The notes under the pieces: model-generated
The model's database searches: none
Told to the model about the DNA's origin: nothing
The model's input: the letters and a program-made list of their open reading frames with translations, nothing else
Part shown: positions 27,552 to 35,669 of the stretch, piece by piece
Layout of the letters: each line of letters begins with the position of its first letter
Position numbering within the stretch: position 1 is the first letter of the stretch
Assembly: GCA_964352215.1 (NCBI GenBank)
Contig: CAYGRE010000008.1
Span: 33,152-97,151, forward strand
Reading direction: 5' to 3'
DNA: 64,000 nt
From: CAWUKT01 sp964352215
GTDB lineage: Bacteria > Bacteroidota > Bacteroidia > J057 > JADKCL01
Program-made: the position numbers and the translations under genes

Positions 27552-27627
27552 CCTTCCCGGTGTAAAGTCGGATTCATATATAGAAGCTGAATTGAGCCAG
27601 AAATGTTTTCCGACTCTTCAGGGAAGG
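27552..27627 (+). promoter_or_regulatory. Structured 5' leader of rplM-rpsI-rpsB (putative ribosomal-protein leader)
   Basis: An outer 7-bp stem CCTTCCC/GGGAAGG (27552-27558 and 27621-27627) encloses an inner 7-bp stem AGTCGGA/TCCGACT (27566-27572 and 27609-27615). Inside that lies a weaker ATTCA/TGAAT stem (27572-27576 and 27588-27592). The element begins at the predicted transcript start and lies about 130 bases before the rplM ATG. Leader RNAs controlling L13 operons have been proposed in Bacteroidia; whether this is the same structure needs a covariance-model search. Autoregulation by L13 is an inference. Confidence 0.55.
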
Positions 27628-27757
27628 AGATCTTTAACAAAGGCCAATTAGTAAGGTAAGCAATTATTTTGCATAAATAAATAGGCTTCTTCTTTGCGAA
27701 TCAGGGGATTAATAGCGTATTTGCGGCCCCGTTTTTTCAGAGACTTGAATTAGGTAA

Positions 27758-28219
27758 ATGAACACTTTAAGTTATAAAACTAAATCTGCGAATTCAGCCA
27801 CGGTTGAAAAGAACTGGTTGCTGATCGACGCTGAAGGCCAAACTCTCGGCCGGGTTGCCAGCCAGATTGCTTTCCTTCTTCGCGGAAAGCATAAGCCATC
27901 TTTTACTCCTCATGTAGATGGTGGCGATTATGTTGTTGTCATCAATGCTGAGAAGGTTACTCTCTCAGGTGACAAGTGGGAATCCAAAGAGTATATCCGT
28001 CACACAGGTTACCCTGGTGGACAACGGTCTTTGACTGCACGGCAGATGCTTGACCGCGATGCTCGACGACTCATCGAGTTCGCAGTTAAGGGAATGCTCC
28101 CTAAGAATAAACTCGGTAGCCAACTCTATCGGAATATGAAGGTTTACATCGGAAGCGACCATCCACACGCTGGTCAAAACCCCGAGCCTTACGAATTGAA
28201 ATACGACTCGAAAGCATAG
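27758..28219 (+). CDS. rplM: 50S ribosomal protein L13
   Basis: 153 residues, a little longer than typical (142-150), with an N-terminal stretch containing KTKSANSATVEKNWLLID. The L13 core is clear: DAEGQTLGRVASQIAFLLRG, VINAEKVTLSGDKWESK, HTGYPGGQ, AVKGMLPKNKLGSQLYRNMK and a C-terminal VYIGSDHPHAGQNPEPYEL. It is an early 23S rRNA assembly protein. It is first in an rplM-rpsI-rpsB operon, with 8 bases to rpsI. Confidence 0.97.
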   Translation: MNTLSYKTKSANSATVEKNWLLIDAEGQTLGRVASQIAFLLRGKHKPSFTPHVDGGDYVVVINAEKVTLSGDKWESKEYIRHTGYPGGQRSLTARQMLDRDARRLIEFAVKGMLPKNKLGSQLYRNMKVYIGSDHPHAGQNPEPYELKYDSKA

Positions 28220-28227
28220 TATAACGC

Positions 28228-28623
28228 ATGGACAGGATTGTAACAATAGGAAGAAGAAAGACCTCAGTAGCCCGCTGCTTCATTGAGCAGGCTAAAGGCT
28301 CCGGTAGCTTTGTCATCAATGGTCGCCCAATGGAGACTTTTTTCCCCATCGACCTTCTTCAAATCAAGGTTAATCAACCTTTCACGGTAACCGGAATTTC
28401 CGTGTCTGACTTTGACATTAATATCAACGTCAACGGTGGTGGATTTACGGGCCAGGCTGAAGCCATCCGTATGGGCATCTCTCGTGCATTGGTTGAAATG
28501 AACGAAGAAAATAAGCCGCCTCTGCGTCATGCTGGTCTTGTAACACGTGACCCTCGTATGGTTGAACGTAAAAAGTACGGACAACCTAAGGCACGTAAGA
28601 AAACCCAATTCTCCAAGCGTTAA
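28228..28623 (+). CDS. rpsI: 30S ribosomal protein S9
   Basis: 131 residues. The N-terminus is VTIGRRKTSVARCFIEQAKG. GQAEAIRMGISRALVE, GLVTRDPRMVERKKYGQPKA and the final basic tail KARKKTQFSKR (ending in the conserved K-R) are all present. The tail contacts P-site tRNA. It lies between rplM (8 bases upstream) and rpsB (18 bases downstream) in the same operon. Confidence 0.97.
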   Translation: MDRIVTIGRRKTSVARCFIEQAKGSGSFVINGRPMETFFPIDLLQIKVNQPFTVTGISVSDFDININVNGGGFTGQAEAIRMGISRALVEMNEENKPPLRHAGLVTRDPRMVERKKYGQPKARKKTQFSKR

Positions 28624-28641
28624 TCTCTGGAATCTCTCACA

Positions 28642-29439
28642 ATGGCAAATATCACTTACAACGACTTACTTGATGCCGGCGTTCACTTCGGTCACCTGAC
28701 CCGCAAGTGGGATCCCCGTATGGCTCCGTACATCTTTATGGAGCGCAACGGCATTCACATCATTGACCTGAACAAATCTCTCCGCATGCTGGAAGATGCT
28801 ACCAAGGTAGCTCGCCAACTTGCTGGGTCCGGCCGCAAGATTCTGTTTGTCGCTACCAAAAAGCAGGCGAAAGAGATCGTTGCCGAGCAGGCAACACGTG
28901 TTAACATGCCTTTCGTTACCGAACGCTGGTTGGGTGGAATGCTCACCAACTTCGCAACTGTCCGTAAATCCATCAAGAAGATGGGTAACATCGAAAAGAT
29001 GGAAACCGACGGAACCTTTGAGCGCCTCAATAAGAAGGAGCGCTTGATGAAAACCCGCGAAAAGGCCAAGCTCGAAAAATTCTTCAAAGGTATCTCTACC
29101 TTGAATCGCCTGCCTTCCGCAGTATTTATCGTCGATATCAAGAAAGAACATATTGCATTGGCAGAAGCCCGGAAGTTGAATATTCCGACCTTTGCAATGG
29201 TAGACACCAATAGCAATCCTTCCTTGGTTGACTTCCTCATCCCAGCCAATGACGATGCTGCGAAGTCAATCAACCTGATCGTCTCCCACATCTGTGATGC
29301 GATTGAAGAAGGTCTTGGCGAGCGTCGCAAGAAGAAGGAAGAAGATCGGATCAAGCAGGAAGCTGATCGGCAGAAGAAAGCTGAAGAGCAGGCAGTTGCA
29401 GCTACTGCAGCAGAAGAAAAAGAGAAAACCGCAGAATGA
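28642..29439 (+). CDS. rpsB: 30S ribosomal protein S2
   Basis: 265 residues. S2 motifs: LLDAGVHFGHLTRKWDPRM, IHIIDLNKSL, FVATKKQAKEIVAEQA, RWLGGMLTNFATVRKSIKKM, FIVDIKKEHIALAEARKLNI and DTNSNPSLVDFLIPANDDA. The C-terminal about 40 residues are a charged Lys/Glu and then Ala-rich tail. S2 joins late in 30S assembly and contacts S1. The elongation factor Ts gene that usually follows rpsB is absent; a terminator and hisS follow instead. Confidence 0.97.
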   Translation: MANITYNDLLDAGVHFGHLTRKWDPRMAPYIFMERNGIHIIDLNKSLRMLEDATKVARQLAGSGRKILFVATKKQAKEIVAEQATRVNMPFVTERWLGGMLTNFATVRKSIKKMGNIEKMETDGTFERLNKKERLMKTREKAKLEKFFKGISTLNRLPSAVFIVDIKKEHIALAEARKLNIPTFAMVDTNSNPSLVDFLIPANDDAAKSINLIVSHICDAIEEGLGERRKKKEEDRIKQEADRQKKAEEQAVAATAAEEKEKTAE

Positions 29440-29466
29440 TTCTCTAATTGAGCAAAAATCATATTT

Positions 29467-29493
29467 AGGCGGCCCTCAGGGGCCGCCTTTTTT
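29467..29493 (+). terminator. Rho-independent terminator after rpsB
   Basis: A 9-bp GC-rich stem AGGCGGCCC/GGGCCGCCT (29467-29475 and 29480-29488) with the loop TCAG is followed by six T. It ends the ribosomal-protein operon about 30 bases before hisS. Confidence 0.9.
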
Positions 29494-29507
29494 GTAATAT
29501 CATTTCT

Positions 29508-29515
29508 TAACTTTG
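29508..29515 (+). promoter_or_regulatory. -7 element of hisS, suggesting a leaderless mRNA
   Basis: TAACTTTG lies 6 bases before the ATG at 29522, so transcription would start at or beside the start codon. No good -33 motif at standard spacing; the nearest TTTG (29491-29494) is within the terminator tail. Confidence 0.4.
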
Positions 29516-29521
29516 CTGCCC

Positions 29522-30898
29522 ATGTCCCTAAAACCCACCATACCAAAAGGTACCCGCGATTTCGGACCGGAAATTATGTCCAGGCGGGAATACATATTTG
29601 ATACCCTCAAGCGTGTCTTTCGAAAGTACGGTTACCAGCCACTGGAAACGCCGTCGATGGAATTACTTTCCGTACTGACTGGAAAATATGGCGAAGAAGG
29701 AGATCGGTTAATATTTAAGATCATCAATTCAGGCGACTATTTGTCCAAGGTCAAGGGGATAGATTTTGCCGACCCAGAGCTTTCAAAGAATTTACTTCCG
29801 GAGATATGTGAAAAAGCGCTCCGCTATGATTTGACCGTTCCCTTTGCCCGCTACGCGGCAATGAATCATAATGAGCTTAACCTGCCCTTTAAGCGATACC
29901 AAATCCAACCTGTATGGCGGGCTGATCGTCCTCAAAAAGGGCGTTACCGTGAGTTCTATCAATGCGATTGCGATGTTGTTGGGTCGGATGCACTGATCAA
30001 TGATGCCGAACTGGTCGCCATTTACGATGAAGCATTTTCTGCTCTGGGATTTTCCGCTATACGTCTCCTCTTTAATAACCGAAAAGTTCTCGCCGGGATT
30101 GCTGAAATTGCTGGTTCGCTTGACCTGTTGGTGCCGATCTGTGTAGCCATCGACAAGCTGGACAAGATTGGGGAAGACAAAGTCAGGGAGGAACTTGCAG
30201 GACGGGGTATTGACGAAAGTGCCAGGAAAGCTATCTTCAAGATAATCACCTTCACCGGTACCAATCAGGAAAAGCTGGATTTTCTAGCCAGTGAATTTGC
30301 AGACAGCGAGATCGGGTCTAGCGGGGTAGAGGAAATGAGAGAAGTTCTGTCCCTTCTGCAATACTTTAATCTTTCCAGTGCGGAAGTTGTATTTGATATC
30401 AGTCTGGCCCGTGGGCTTGAGTACTATACCGGATCGATTTTCGAAGTCAAAGCTGTGGGCGTAGAATATGGGAGCCTTGGAGGGGGGGGGCGCTATGACA
30501 ATCTGACTGGTATCTTCGGAGTAAAAGGTATGCCGGGAGTAGGAATTTCATTTGGTGCAGACCGGATTTTCGATGTGATGGAAATATTGGACTTGTTCCC
30601 GGAACAAAGCAATTCTTCCATCACTGCAATTCTGATGAATTTTGGTGGAGTGGGATTCCATGCGAGCTTACGCTTTCTTCAGCAACTGAGAGCAGCGGGC
30701 GTTTCTGCAGAGTTATATCCCGAGCATGCCAAGATGAAGAAGCAATTCAAGTTTGCCGATCGGCGGAATGCGACTTATTCTGTGAGTATAGGGTCGGATG
30801 AAGCAGAAGCTGGAACGGTGAAGCTAAAGAACATGCAAACCGGAGAACAGCAGGAACTACCTGTGGACAAAGCCATTGAACTTCTGAAATCCTCCTAA
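29522..30898 (+). CDS. hisS: Histidyl-tRNA synthetase
   Basis: 458 residues from the ATG at 29522, chosen over an in-frame TTG at 29513 because MSLKPTIPKGTRDFGPEIM is the normal opening. Class II motifs are RYDLTVPFARYAAMN, FKRYQIQPVWRADRPQKGRYREFYQCDCDVVG (motif 2 region) and the histidine-binding ARGLEYYTGSIFEV. The C-terminal anticodon-binding domain (about 370-458) has YPEHAKMKKQFKFADRR. The enzyme charges tRNA-His. It is followed 16 bases later by hutH, which degrades histidine. Confidence 0.96.
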   Translation: MSLKPTIPKGTRDFGPEIMSRREYIFDTLKRVFRKYGYQPLETPSMELLSVLTGKYGEEGDRLIFKIINSGDYLSKVKGIDFADPELSKNLLPEICEKALRYDLTVPFARYAAMNHNELNLPFKRYQIQPVWRADRPQKGRYREFYQCDCDVVGSDALINDAELVAIYDEAFSALGFSAIRLLFNNRKVLAGIAEIAGSLDLLVPICVAIDKLDKIGEDKVREELAGRGIDESARKAIFKIITFTGTNQEKLDFLASEFADSEIGSSGVEEMREVLSLLQYFNLSSAEVVFDISLARGLEYYTGSIFEVKAVGVEYGSLGGGGRYDNLTGIFGVKGMPGVGISFGADRIFDVMEILDLFPEQSNSSITAILMNFGGVGFHASLRFLQQLRAAGVSAELYPEHAKMKKQFKFADRRNATYSVSIGSDEAEAGTVKLKNMQTGEQQELPVDKAIELLKSS

Positions 30899-30914
30899 AA
30901 ATCGATATTCTTCT

Positions 30915-32417
30915 ATGAGTCAAGCAGCCCCTTTTCAGATAACCAATGTTCATCTGAGCCTCGAATTTCTCCGTGATCTGATCAACGACCCTAACCGGAA
31001 AGTTGAGTTTTCTCCCGGAGCAACTCTTGCCATAAACAGGGCCCGGTCATATTTGGATGAAAGGCTTGCAAAAGACGATTCTCCCATCTATGGGATCAAT
31101 ACGGGATTCGGATTTCTTTGCAATACCAGGATTGCCCATGAAGACCTGGAGTCACTGCAGGAAAGATTGATCAAGTCACATGCTTGTGGGACCGGTGATG
31201 TCGCTCCCGAAGAAATCGTGCGGTTCATGTTGATCCTTAAGGCCAAGTCGATATCCTTCGGGCACTCAGGTGTTGCATTGGAAACCGCTCAGCGGCTGTT
31301 GGATTTTTACAACCATCGGATCACGCCGGTGGTCTATGTCCAAGGATCTCTTGGAGCAAGTGGAGACCTGTCCCCTTTGGCCCATTTATGCCTGCCTATT
31401 CTGGGAGAAGGGGAAGTGTTTTACCAAGGCAAGCGCATGGCCACCCATGAGTTGTACGAACAATTGGGCTGGAAGCCTTTGAAACTCCGTTCCAAAGAAG
31501 GGATCGGGTTGTTGAATGGAACCCAGTTCATGCTTTCATTTGCGACCCATATCATCCTCTATGCTCGCCATTATGCCAAATGGGCGGACCACCTGGCTGC
31601 CTTAAGCCTCGATGCTTTCGACGGTCTTACATCCCCCTTCAATGCCCTGCTACATCAAATCCGACCACATGCAGGACAGATCACTACCGCTGAGGTGATC
31701 CGTGACCTGTTATCAGATTCAGAAATTGCTCACCGCAAAAAAATCACGATTCAGGACCCCTATTCATTCCGTTGTGTACCGCAGGTACACGGAGCGAGTC
31801 GAGATGCCCTCAACCATTGCGCAAATACCTTTATAACCGAGGCCAATTCCACCACAGACAATCCGAATATATTTGTCGACGAAGATGAAATCCTTTCTGG
31901 AGGTAATTTTCACGGACAACCCCTGGCCATGGCATTGGAATACATGGGCCTTGCCCTTGCCGAACTTGGTTCCATTTCCGAAAGACGGGTGTACCAGCTA
32001 CTGTCCGGGACTCGGGGGCTCCCCCTTTTCCTGATTGCCAATCCCGGCTTGAACAGTGGACTTATGATTGCCCAGTATACGGCTGCGGCCCTTGTCAGCC
32101 AGAGCAAACAGCTTTGTACCCCAGCAGTGGTGGATACCATCCCCTCCTCAAACGGACAAGAGGACCACGTGAGCATGGGAGCCAACGGTGCCGTTAAATG
32201 CCATCAAATACTGCAGAACCTTCGAAACTTACTGGCAATCGAACTGATGACGGCTTCACAGGCACTCTGGTTCCGGGAGCCTCTCAAGACCGGGAGCAAG
32301 CTGGAAAAGATTGTAAAAGCCTTCAGAGCGGCCGTTCCTCCGGTGGAGGAAGATCGAATCCTTCAGGTAGATATTGCCAGAGCAGCACAGTTTATTGATG
32401 AATGGGAATTTGAATAA
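30915..32417 (+). CDS. hutH: Histidine ammonia-lyase
   Basis: 500 residues, the normal length. The MIO prosthetic group precursor Ala-Ser-Gly lies in QGSLGASGDLSPLAH. The substrate-selecting pair Ser-His in LIKSHACGTGD and the Glu in SSNGQEDHVSMGANGA match histidine rather than phenylalanine or tyrosine lyases. YGINTGFGFL and FHGQPLAMALEYMGLA are also family motifs. It deaminates histidine to urocanate. No hutU, hutI or hutG gene is adjacent. A strong terminator lies about 110 bases after the stop, so hisS and hutH may share a transcript. Confidence 0.94.
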   Translation: MSQAAPFQITNVHLSLEFLRDLINDPNRKVEFSPGATLAINRARSYLDERLAKDDSPIYGINTGFGFLCNTRIAHEDLESLQERLIKSHACGTGDVAPEEIVRFMLILKAKSISFGHSGVALETAQRLLDFYNHRITPVVYVQGSLGASGDLSPLAHLCLPILGEGEVFYQGKRMATHELYEQLGWKPLKLRSKEGIGLLNGTQFMLSFATHIILYARHYAKWADHLAALSLDAFDGLTSPFNALLHQIRPHAGQITTAEVIRDLLSDSEIAHRKKITIQDPYSFRCVPQVHGASRDALNHCANTFITEANSTTDNPNIFVDEDEILSGGNFHGQPLAMALEYMGLALAELGSISERRVYQLLSGTRGLPLFLIANPGLNSGLMIAQYTAAALVSQSKQLCTPAVVDTIPSSNGQEDHVSMGANGAVKCHQILQNLRNLLAIELMTASQALWFREPLKTGSKLEKIVKAFRAAVPPVEEDRILQVDIARAAQFIDEWEFE

Positions 32418-32529
32418 TTACCATTCACCATCTTCTTAGGCCCATTCGTCATAGAAAAAAAACAATTGACACGTGGTTCGACCCAACGTCAATGCTTTTA
32501 AGCGATATTAGTATCAGCAAGAGCAAGGG

Positions 32530-32577
32530 TTAGGGTGACTCTCCACATGTTGGATTGAGTCCCCTAATTTTTTTTGC
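32530..32577 (+). terminator. Rho-independent terminator after hutH
   Basis: TTAGGG-T-GACTC (32530-32541) pairs with GAGTC-CCCTAA (32557-32567) as an 11-bp stem with one bulged T. A run of eight or more T follows. Confidence 0.8.
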
Positions 32578-32693
32578 CCCTACCTGATCCCGATTTTTCC
32601 AATGAATTCACCTCCTAATTGCAGAAATCCTCATTTCTTACAATTAGCCCTATCCAATCAGCATCTTCAAAAGAGGGAAATCCAATCTAATTC

Positions 32694-32722
32694 TTTGTAA
32701 CTTCGTAGCCTTGATATCATTG
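32694..32722 (+). promoter_or_regulatory. purL promoter
   Basis: TTTG at 32694-32697 and TATCATTG at 32715-32722 (one mismatch to TAnnTTTG) are separated by 17 bases, the same spacing as the promoter at 2610. The start of transcription would be near 32729, a few bases before the purL ATG at 32737. Confidence 0.45.
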
Positions 32723-32736
32723 GAAAATCACGATCA

Positions 32737-34977
32737 ATGACCCAAAAGACTACTGAGAAACTCGCGACTCTGGAACAGGCACAGCAACTGGGGCTGTTGG
32801 AAGAGGAATTTGAAAAAATAAAGGAATACTTGGGGCGGACCCCCAATTTCACCGAGCTGTCGATTTACTCCGTGATGTGGAGTGAGCATTGCTCATATAA
32901 AAATTCAATTCTCCAGCTCAAGAAGCTCCCCAATGAGTCAGAACATGTCCTGGCCGGCGCGGGAGAAGAGAATGCAGGATTGATGGACATCGGTGATGGG
33001 CTGGCGGTCTGCTTCAAGATCGAATCTCACAACCATCCTTCAGCCATTGAACCTTATCAGGGAGCTGCGACTGGTGTTGGAGGTATCCACCGGGACATTT
33101 TTACTATGGGGGCTCGTCCCATTGCTGCATTGAATTCACTTCGCTTTGGAGACCTGGATCTTCCCAAAACCCGTCACTTGCTCAAAGGTGTCGTGAAAGG
33201 AATCGGCGATTATGGCAATTCATTTGGAGTGCCAACCGTAGGGGGAGAGATATATTTTGATCCTTGCTATAACACCAATCCACTGGTGAATGCAATGTCG
33301 GTTGGCATCGTTAAACACGGTGAAACAGCCAGTGCCATTGCCAAAGGAGCCGGTAATCCGGTATTTATCGTGGGTTCCCGCACTGGTAAAGATGGCATTC
33401 ATGGTGCCACCTTCGCCTCCGGGGATATTACCGAAGATTCTGTCAATGACCTTCCAAGTGTTCAGGTGGGTGACCCCTTTACCGAAAAGCTCCTGCTGGA
33501 AGCATCTCTTGAGATCATCAAAACCGGTGTCGTGGTTGGGATTCAGGACATGGGGGCAGCAGGCATCACTTGTTCAACCTCAGAAATGTCAGCCAAAGGA
33601 GAGTCAGGGATGGACATCTGGTTGGATAAAGTTCCAACCCGCCAAGAGAACATGAAGCCATTTGAGATTCTACTTTCTGAAAGCCAGGAGCGGATGCTGA
33701 TCGTATTGGAAAAGGGGAAGGAAAATGTCGCTTATGAGATTTTCGAAAAGTGGGACCTACAGTGTGTGGAAATTGGAGTTGTGACCGAAGGCAATACCCT
33801 CCGCTATTATATGAACGGTGAACTGGAAGCCGAAGTACCTGCACAATCATTGGTATTGGGTGGTGGAGCTCCAGTCTATCAGCGCAGGAAAGCCAAGCCC
33901 AAATACATTGCGGAAATTGAGAAATACCACATTGATCAAATTCCTGAGCCGGAAAACCTGTGGGACGTGATGGAATTCCTCTGCGCACTTCCCACCATTG
34001 GCTCCAAGAGATGGGTCTACCAACAATACGACTCGATGGTCGGCACCAACAACATGTCTACCAATGGACCTTCAGATGCGGCGATTGTTCGCATCAAAGG
34101 AACCAAGAAGGCATTAGCAATGACAGTCGATTGTAACAGCCGGTACGTGAAAATGGATCCGGTTGCAGGCACGGCCCTGGCCGTAGCAGAAGCAGCCCGC
34201 AACATCGCCTGCTCAGGCGGCGAACCGCTGGGCGTAACCAACTGCCTCAACTTCGGCAATCCCTACAAAGGGCGGGTCTTCTGGCAATTCGCCAATGCCA
34301 TCGAAGGCATGAAAACTGCTTGTGAAGCCTTCGGAACCCCGGTCACCGGCGGTAACGTCTCCTTCTACAACCAGTCCAGCGACGATGGTCCGGTAGATCC
34401 CACTCCAACCATCGGCATGGTCGGAATTCTGGACGATGCAGAAAAGCAAGCCATGACCCTGGATTTCAAACAACCGGGTGACCTGATCTATATGCTCGGA
34501 ACAGTGCGCAATGAGATCAGTTGTTCTGAATACCTTTACAAATACCACAAAGTCGAATACAGCCCAGCTCCTTATACAAATATGCAGGAGGAGGTGGACC
34601 TGGTCAATGCCCTCATCATGTTGACCGATCAACAATTGGTCAGCAGCGCCCATGATGTAAGTGAAGGCGGCCTTGCCATCTGTCTCCTCGAGTCCGGTTT
34701 CAACCGGGATTTGGGGTTCAGCATCTTGCTCGACGACGAAGTCAGAGCCGATGCATTCCTGTTTGGTGAATGGGGAGGTCGTGCTGTCGTAACCGTACCC
34801 CTGAAGAAGCAGGATGATTTTGAGGATGCGATGGAATTGACCAAAGTCAATTTGTTGGTCCTTGGAGAAGTGACTGATGGCAATATCGATGTAGACGATG
34901 AAGACTTTGGCCACATCAGCGAATACAAAGAAGCATGGGAAAACGGTCTCGAAAAGAAACTTTTCCCTGAAAAATAA
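32737..34977 (+). CDS. purL: Phosphoribosylformylglycinamidine synthase subunit PurL (small type)
   Basis: 746 residues, the size of the three-subunit-type PurL. Family motifs: YSVMWSEHCSYKNS, FKIESHNHPSAIEPYQGAAT, GGIHRDIFTMGARPIA, DMGAAGITCSTSEM, and in the second half YDSMVGTNNMSTNGPSDAAI and SAHDVSEGGLAICLLES. It makes FGAM from FGAR with ATP, in the fourth step of purine synthesis, and needs PurS and PurQ, which are not in the window. Its stop shares one base with the miaE start. Confidence 0.96.
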   Translation: MTQKTTEKLATLEQAQQLGLLEEEFEKIKEYLGRTPNFTELSIYSVMWSEHCSYKNSILQLKKLPNESEHVLAGAGEENAGLMDIGDGLAVCFKIESHNHPSAIEPYQGAATGVGGIHRDIFTMGARPIAALNSLRFGDLDLPKTRHLLKGVVKGIGDYGNSFGVPTVGGEIYFDPCYNTNPLVNAMSVGIVKHGETASAIAKGAGNPVFIVGSRTGKDGIHGATFASGDITEDSVNDLPSVQVGDPFTEKLLLEASLEIIKTGVVVGIQDMGAAGITCSTSEMSAKGESGMDIWLDKVPTRQENMKPFEILLSESQERMLIVLEKGKENVAYEIFEKWDLQCVEIGVVTEGNTLRYYMNGELEAEVPAQSLVLGGGAPVYQRRKAKPKYIAEIEKYHIDQIPEPENLWDVMEFLCALPTIGSKRWVYQQYDSMVGTNNMSTNGPSDAAIVRIKGTKKALAMTVDCNSRYVKMDPVAGTALAVAEAARNIACSGGEPLGVTNCLNFGNPYKGRVFWQFANAIEGMKTACEAFGTPVTGGNVSFYNQSSDDGPVDPTPTIGMVGILDDAEKQAMTLDFKQPGDLIYMLGTVRNEISCSEYLYKYHKVEYSPAPYTNMQEEVDLVNALIMLTDQQLVSSAHDVSEGGLAICLLESGFNRDLGFSILLDDEVRADAFLFGEWGGRAVVTVPLKKQDDFEDAMELTKVNLLVLGEVTDGNIDVDDEDFGHISEYKEAWENGLEKKLFPEK

Positions 34978-35561
34978 TGCTGGGACTAAAATTGGAAACT
35001 GACCCTCGTTGGGTCAAGAACGCAGTCGAACAGAACATCGAAGAGATTCTGACCGACCATGCTTACTGTGAGCAGAAAGCGGCCTCCCATGCAATTTCTT
35101 TGATTGTCCAGTTCCCCGAATATCCTGAGTTGGTAGACACCATGACCGACCTGGCCATGGAAGAAATGTCCCATTTCAAAATGGTCAACGCTATGATCCA
35201 AAAGCGGGGCTTCCAGTTGGGCTGGGAACGCAAAGACCCTTACGTCGGTGATCTCATGAAGTTCGTGCGAAAAGGCCCGGACCGTAAGATCCGGATGATG
35301 GACAAATTGCTCTTTGCTGCCATGATCGAAGCCCGAAGTTGCGAACGCTTCAAAGTCCTTTCCGACCATATCGAAGATGAAGAATTGGCAAAGTTCTACT
35401 TTGACCTCATGGCTTCAGAAGCCCGGCACTATACCACCTTCCTGAGGATAGCCAAATTGTATCTGAATCCTGATGAGGTGGAAGCCCGCTGGCAGGAGTG
35501 GTTGGTATATGAGGCAGGGGTGATCAGCCGCTATGGAAAAGAAGAGACCATCCACGGGTAG
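34977..35561 (+). CDS. miaE: tRNA-(ms2io6A)-hydroxylase-like diiron protein
   Basis: 194 residues. It is a four-helix ferritin-like protein with the diiron ligand pattern: Glu in HAYCEQKAASHA, ExxH in MEEMSHFKMVNA, Glu in MIEARSCERF, and ExxH in ASEARHYTTFLRI. This and the length match MiaE, which hydroxylates the isopentenyl side chain of ms2i6A37 in tRNA, using O2. It overlaps purL by one base (TAATG), so it is translationally coupled. The function is inferred from family resemblance. Confidence 0.88.
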   Translation: MLGLKLETDPRWVKNAVEQNIEEILTDHAYCEQKAASHAISLIVQFPEYPELVDTMTDLAMEEMSHFKMVNAMIQKRGFQLGWERKDPYVGDLMKFVRKGPDRKIRMMDKLLFAAMIEARSCERFKVLSDHIEDEELAKFYFDLMASEARHYTTFLRIAKLYLNPDEVEARWQEWLVYEAGVISRYGKEETIHG

Positions 35562-35669
35562 GAATCATAGAAATTCGATAGTTCTATTTAATTTTCCCAT
35601 GCTAGTCGGAGTAGGAGTAGTCGGCACAGGAATTGATATTTCCCCATAGCTGAAAGAACATCGCGGTCC

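Larger units (their letters stand above)
27388..27757. other. Intergenic region carrying the ribosomal-protein operon promoter and leader
   Basis: 370 bases with no gene. It separates the minus-strand T9SS type B gene from rplM. It contains a -7 element at 27541-27548, a nested stem-loop element at 27552-27627 and an AT-rich stretch before the rplM ATG. Confidence 0.7.
32418..32736. other. Intergenic region between hutH and purL
   Basis: 319 bases without a gene. It holds the terminator at 32530-32577 and the purL promoter at 32694-32722. The rest is AT-rich, with no further structure seen. Confidence 0.6.
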
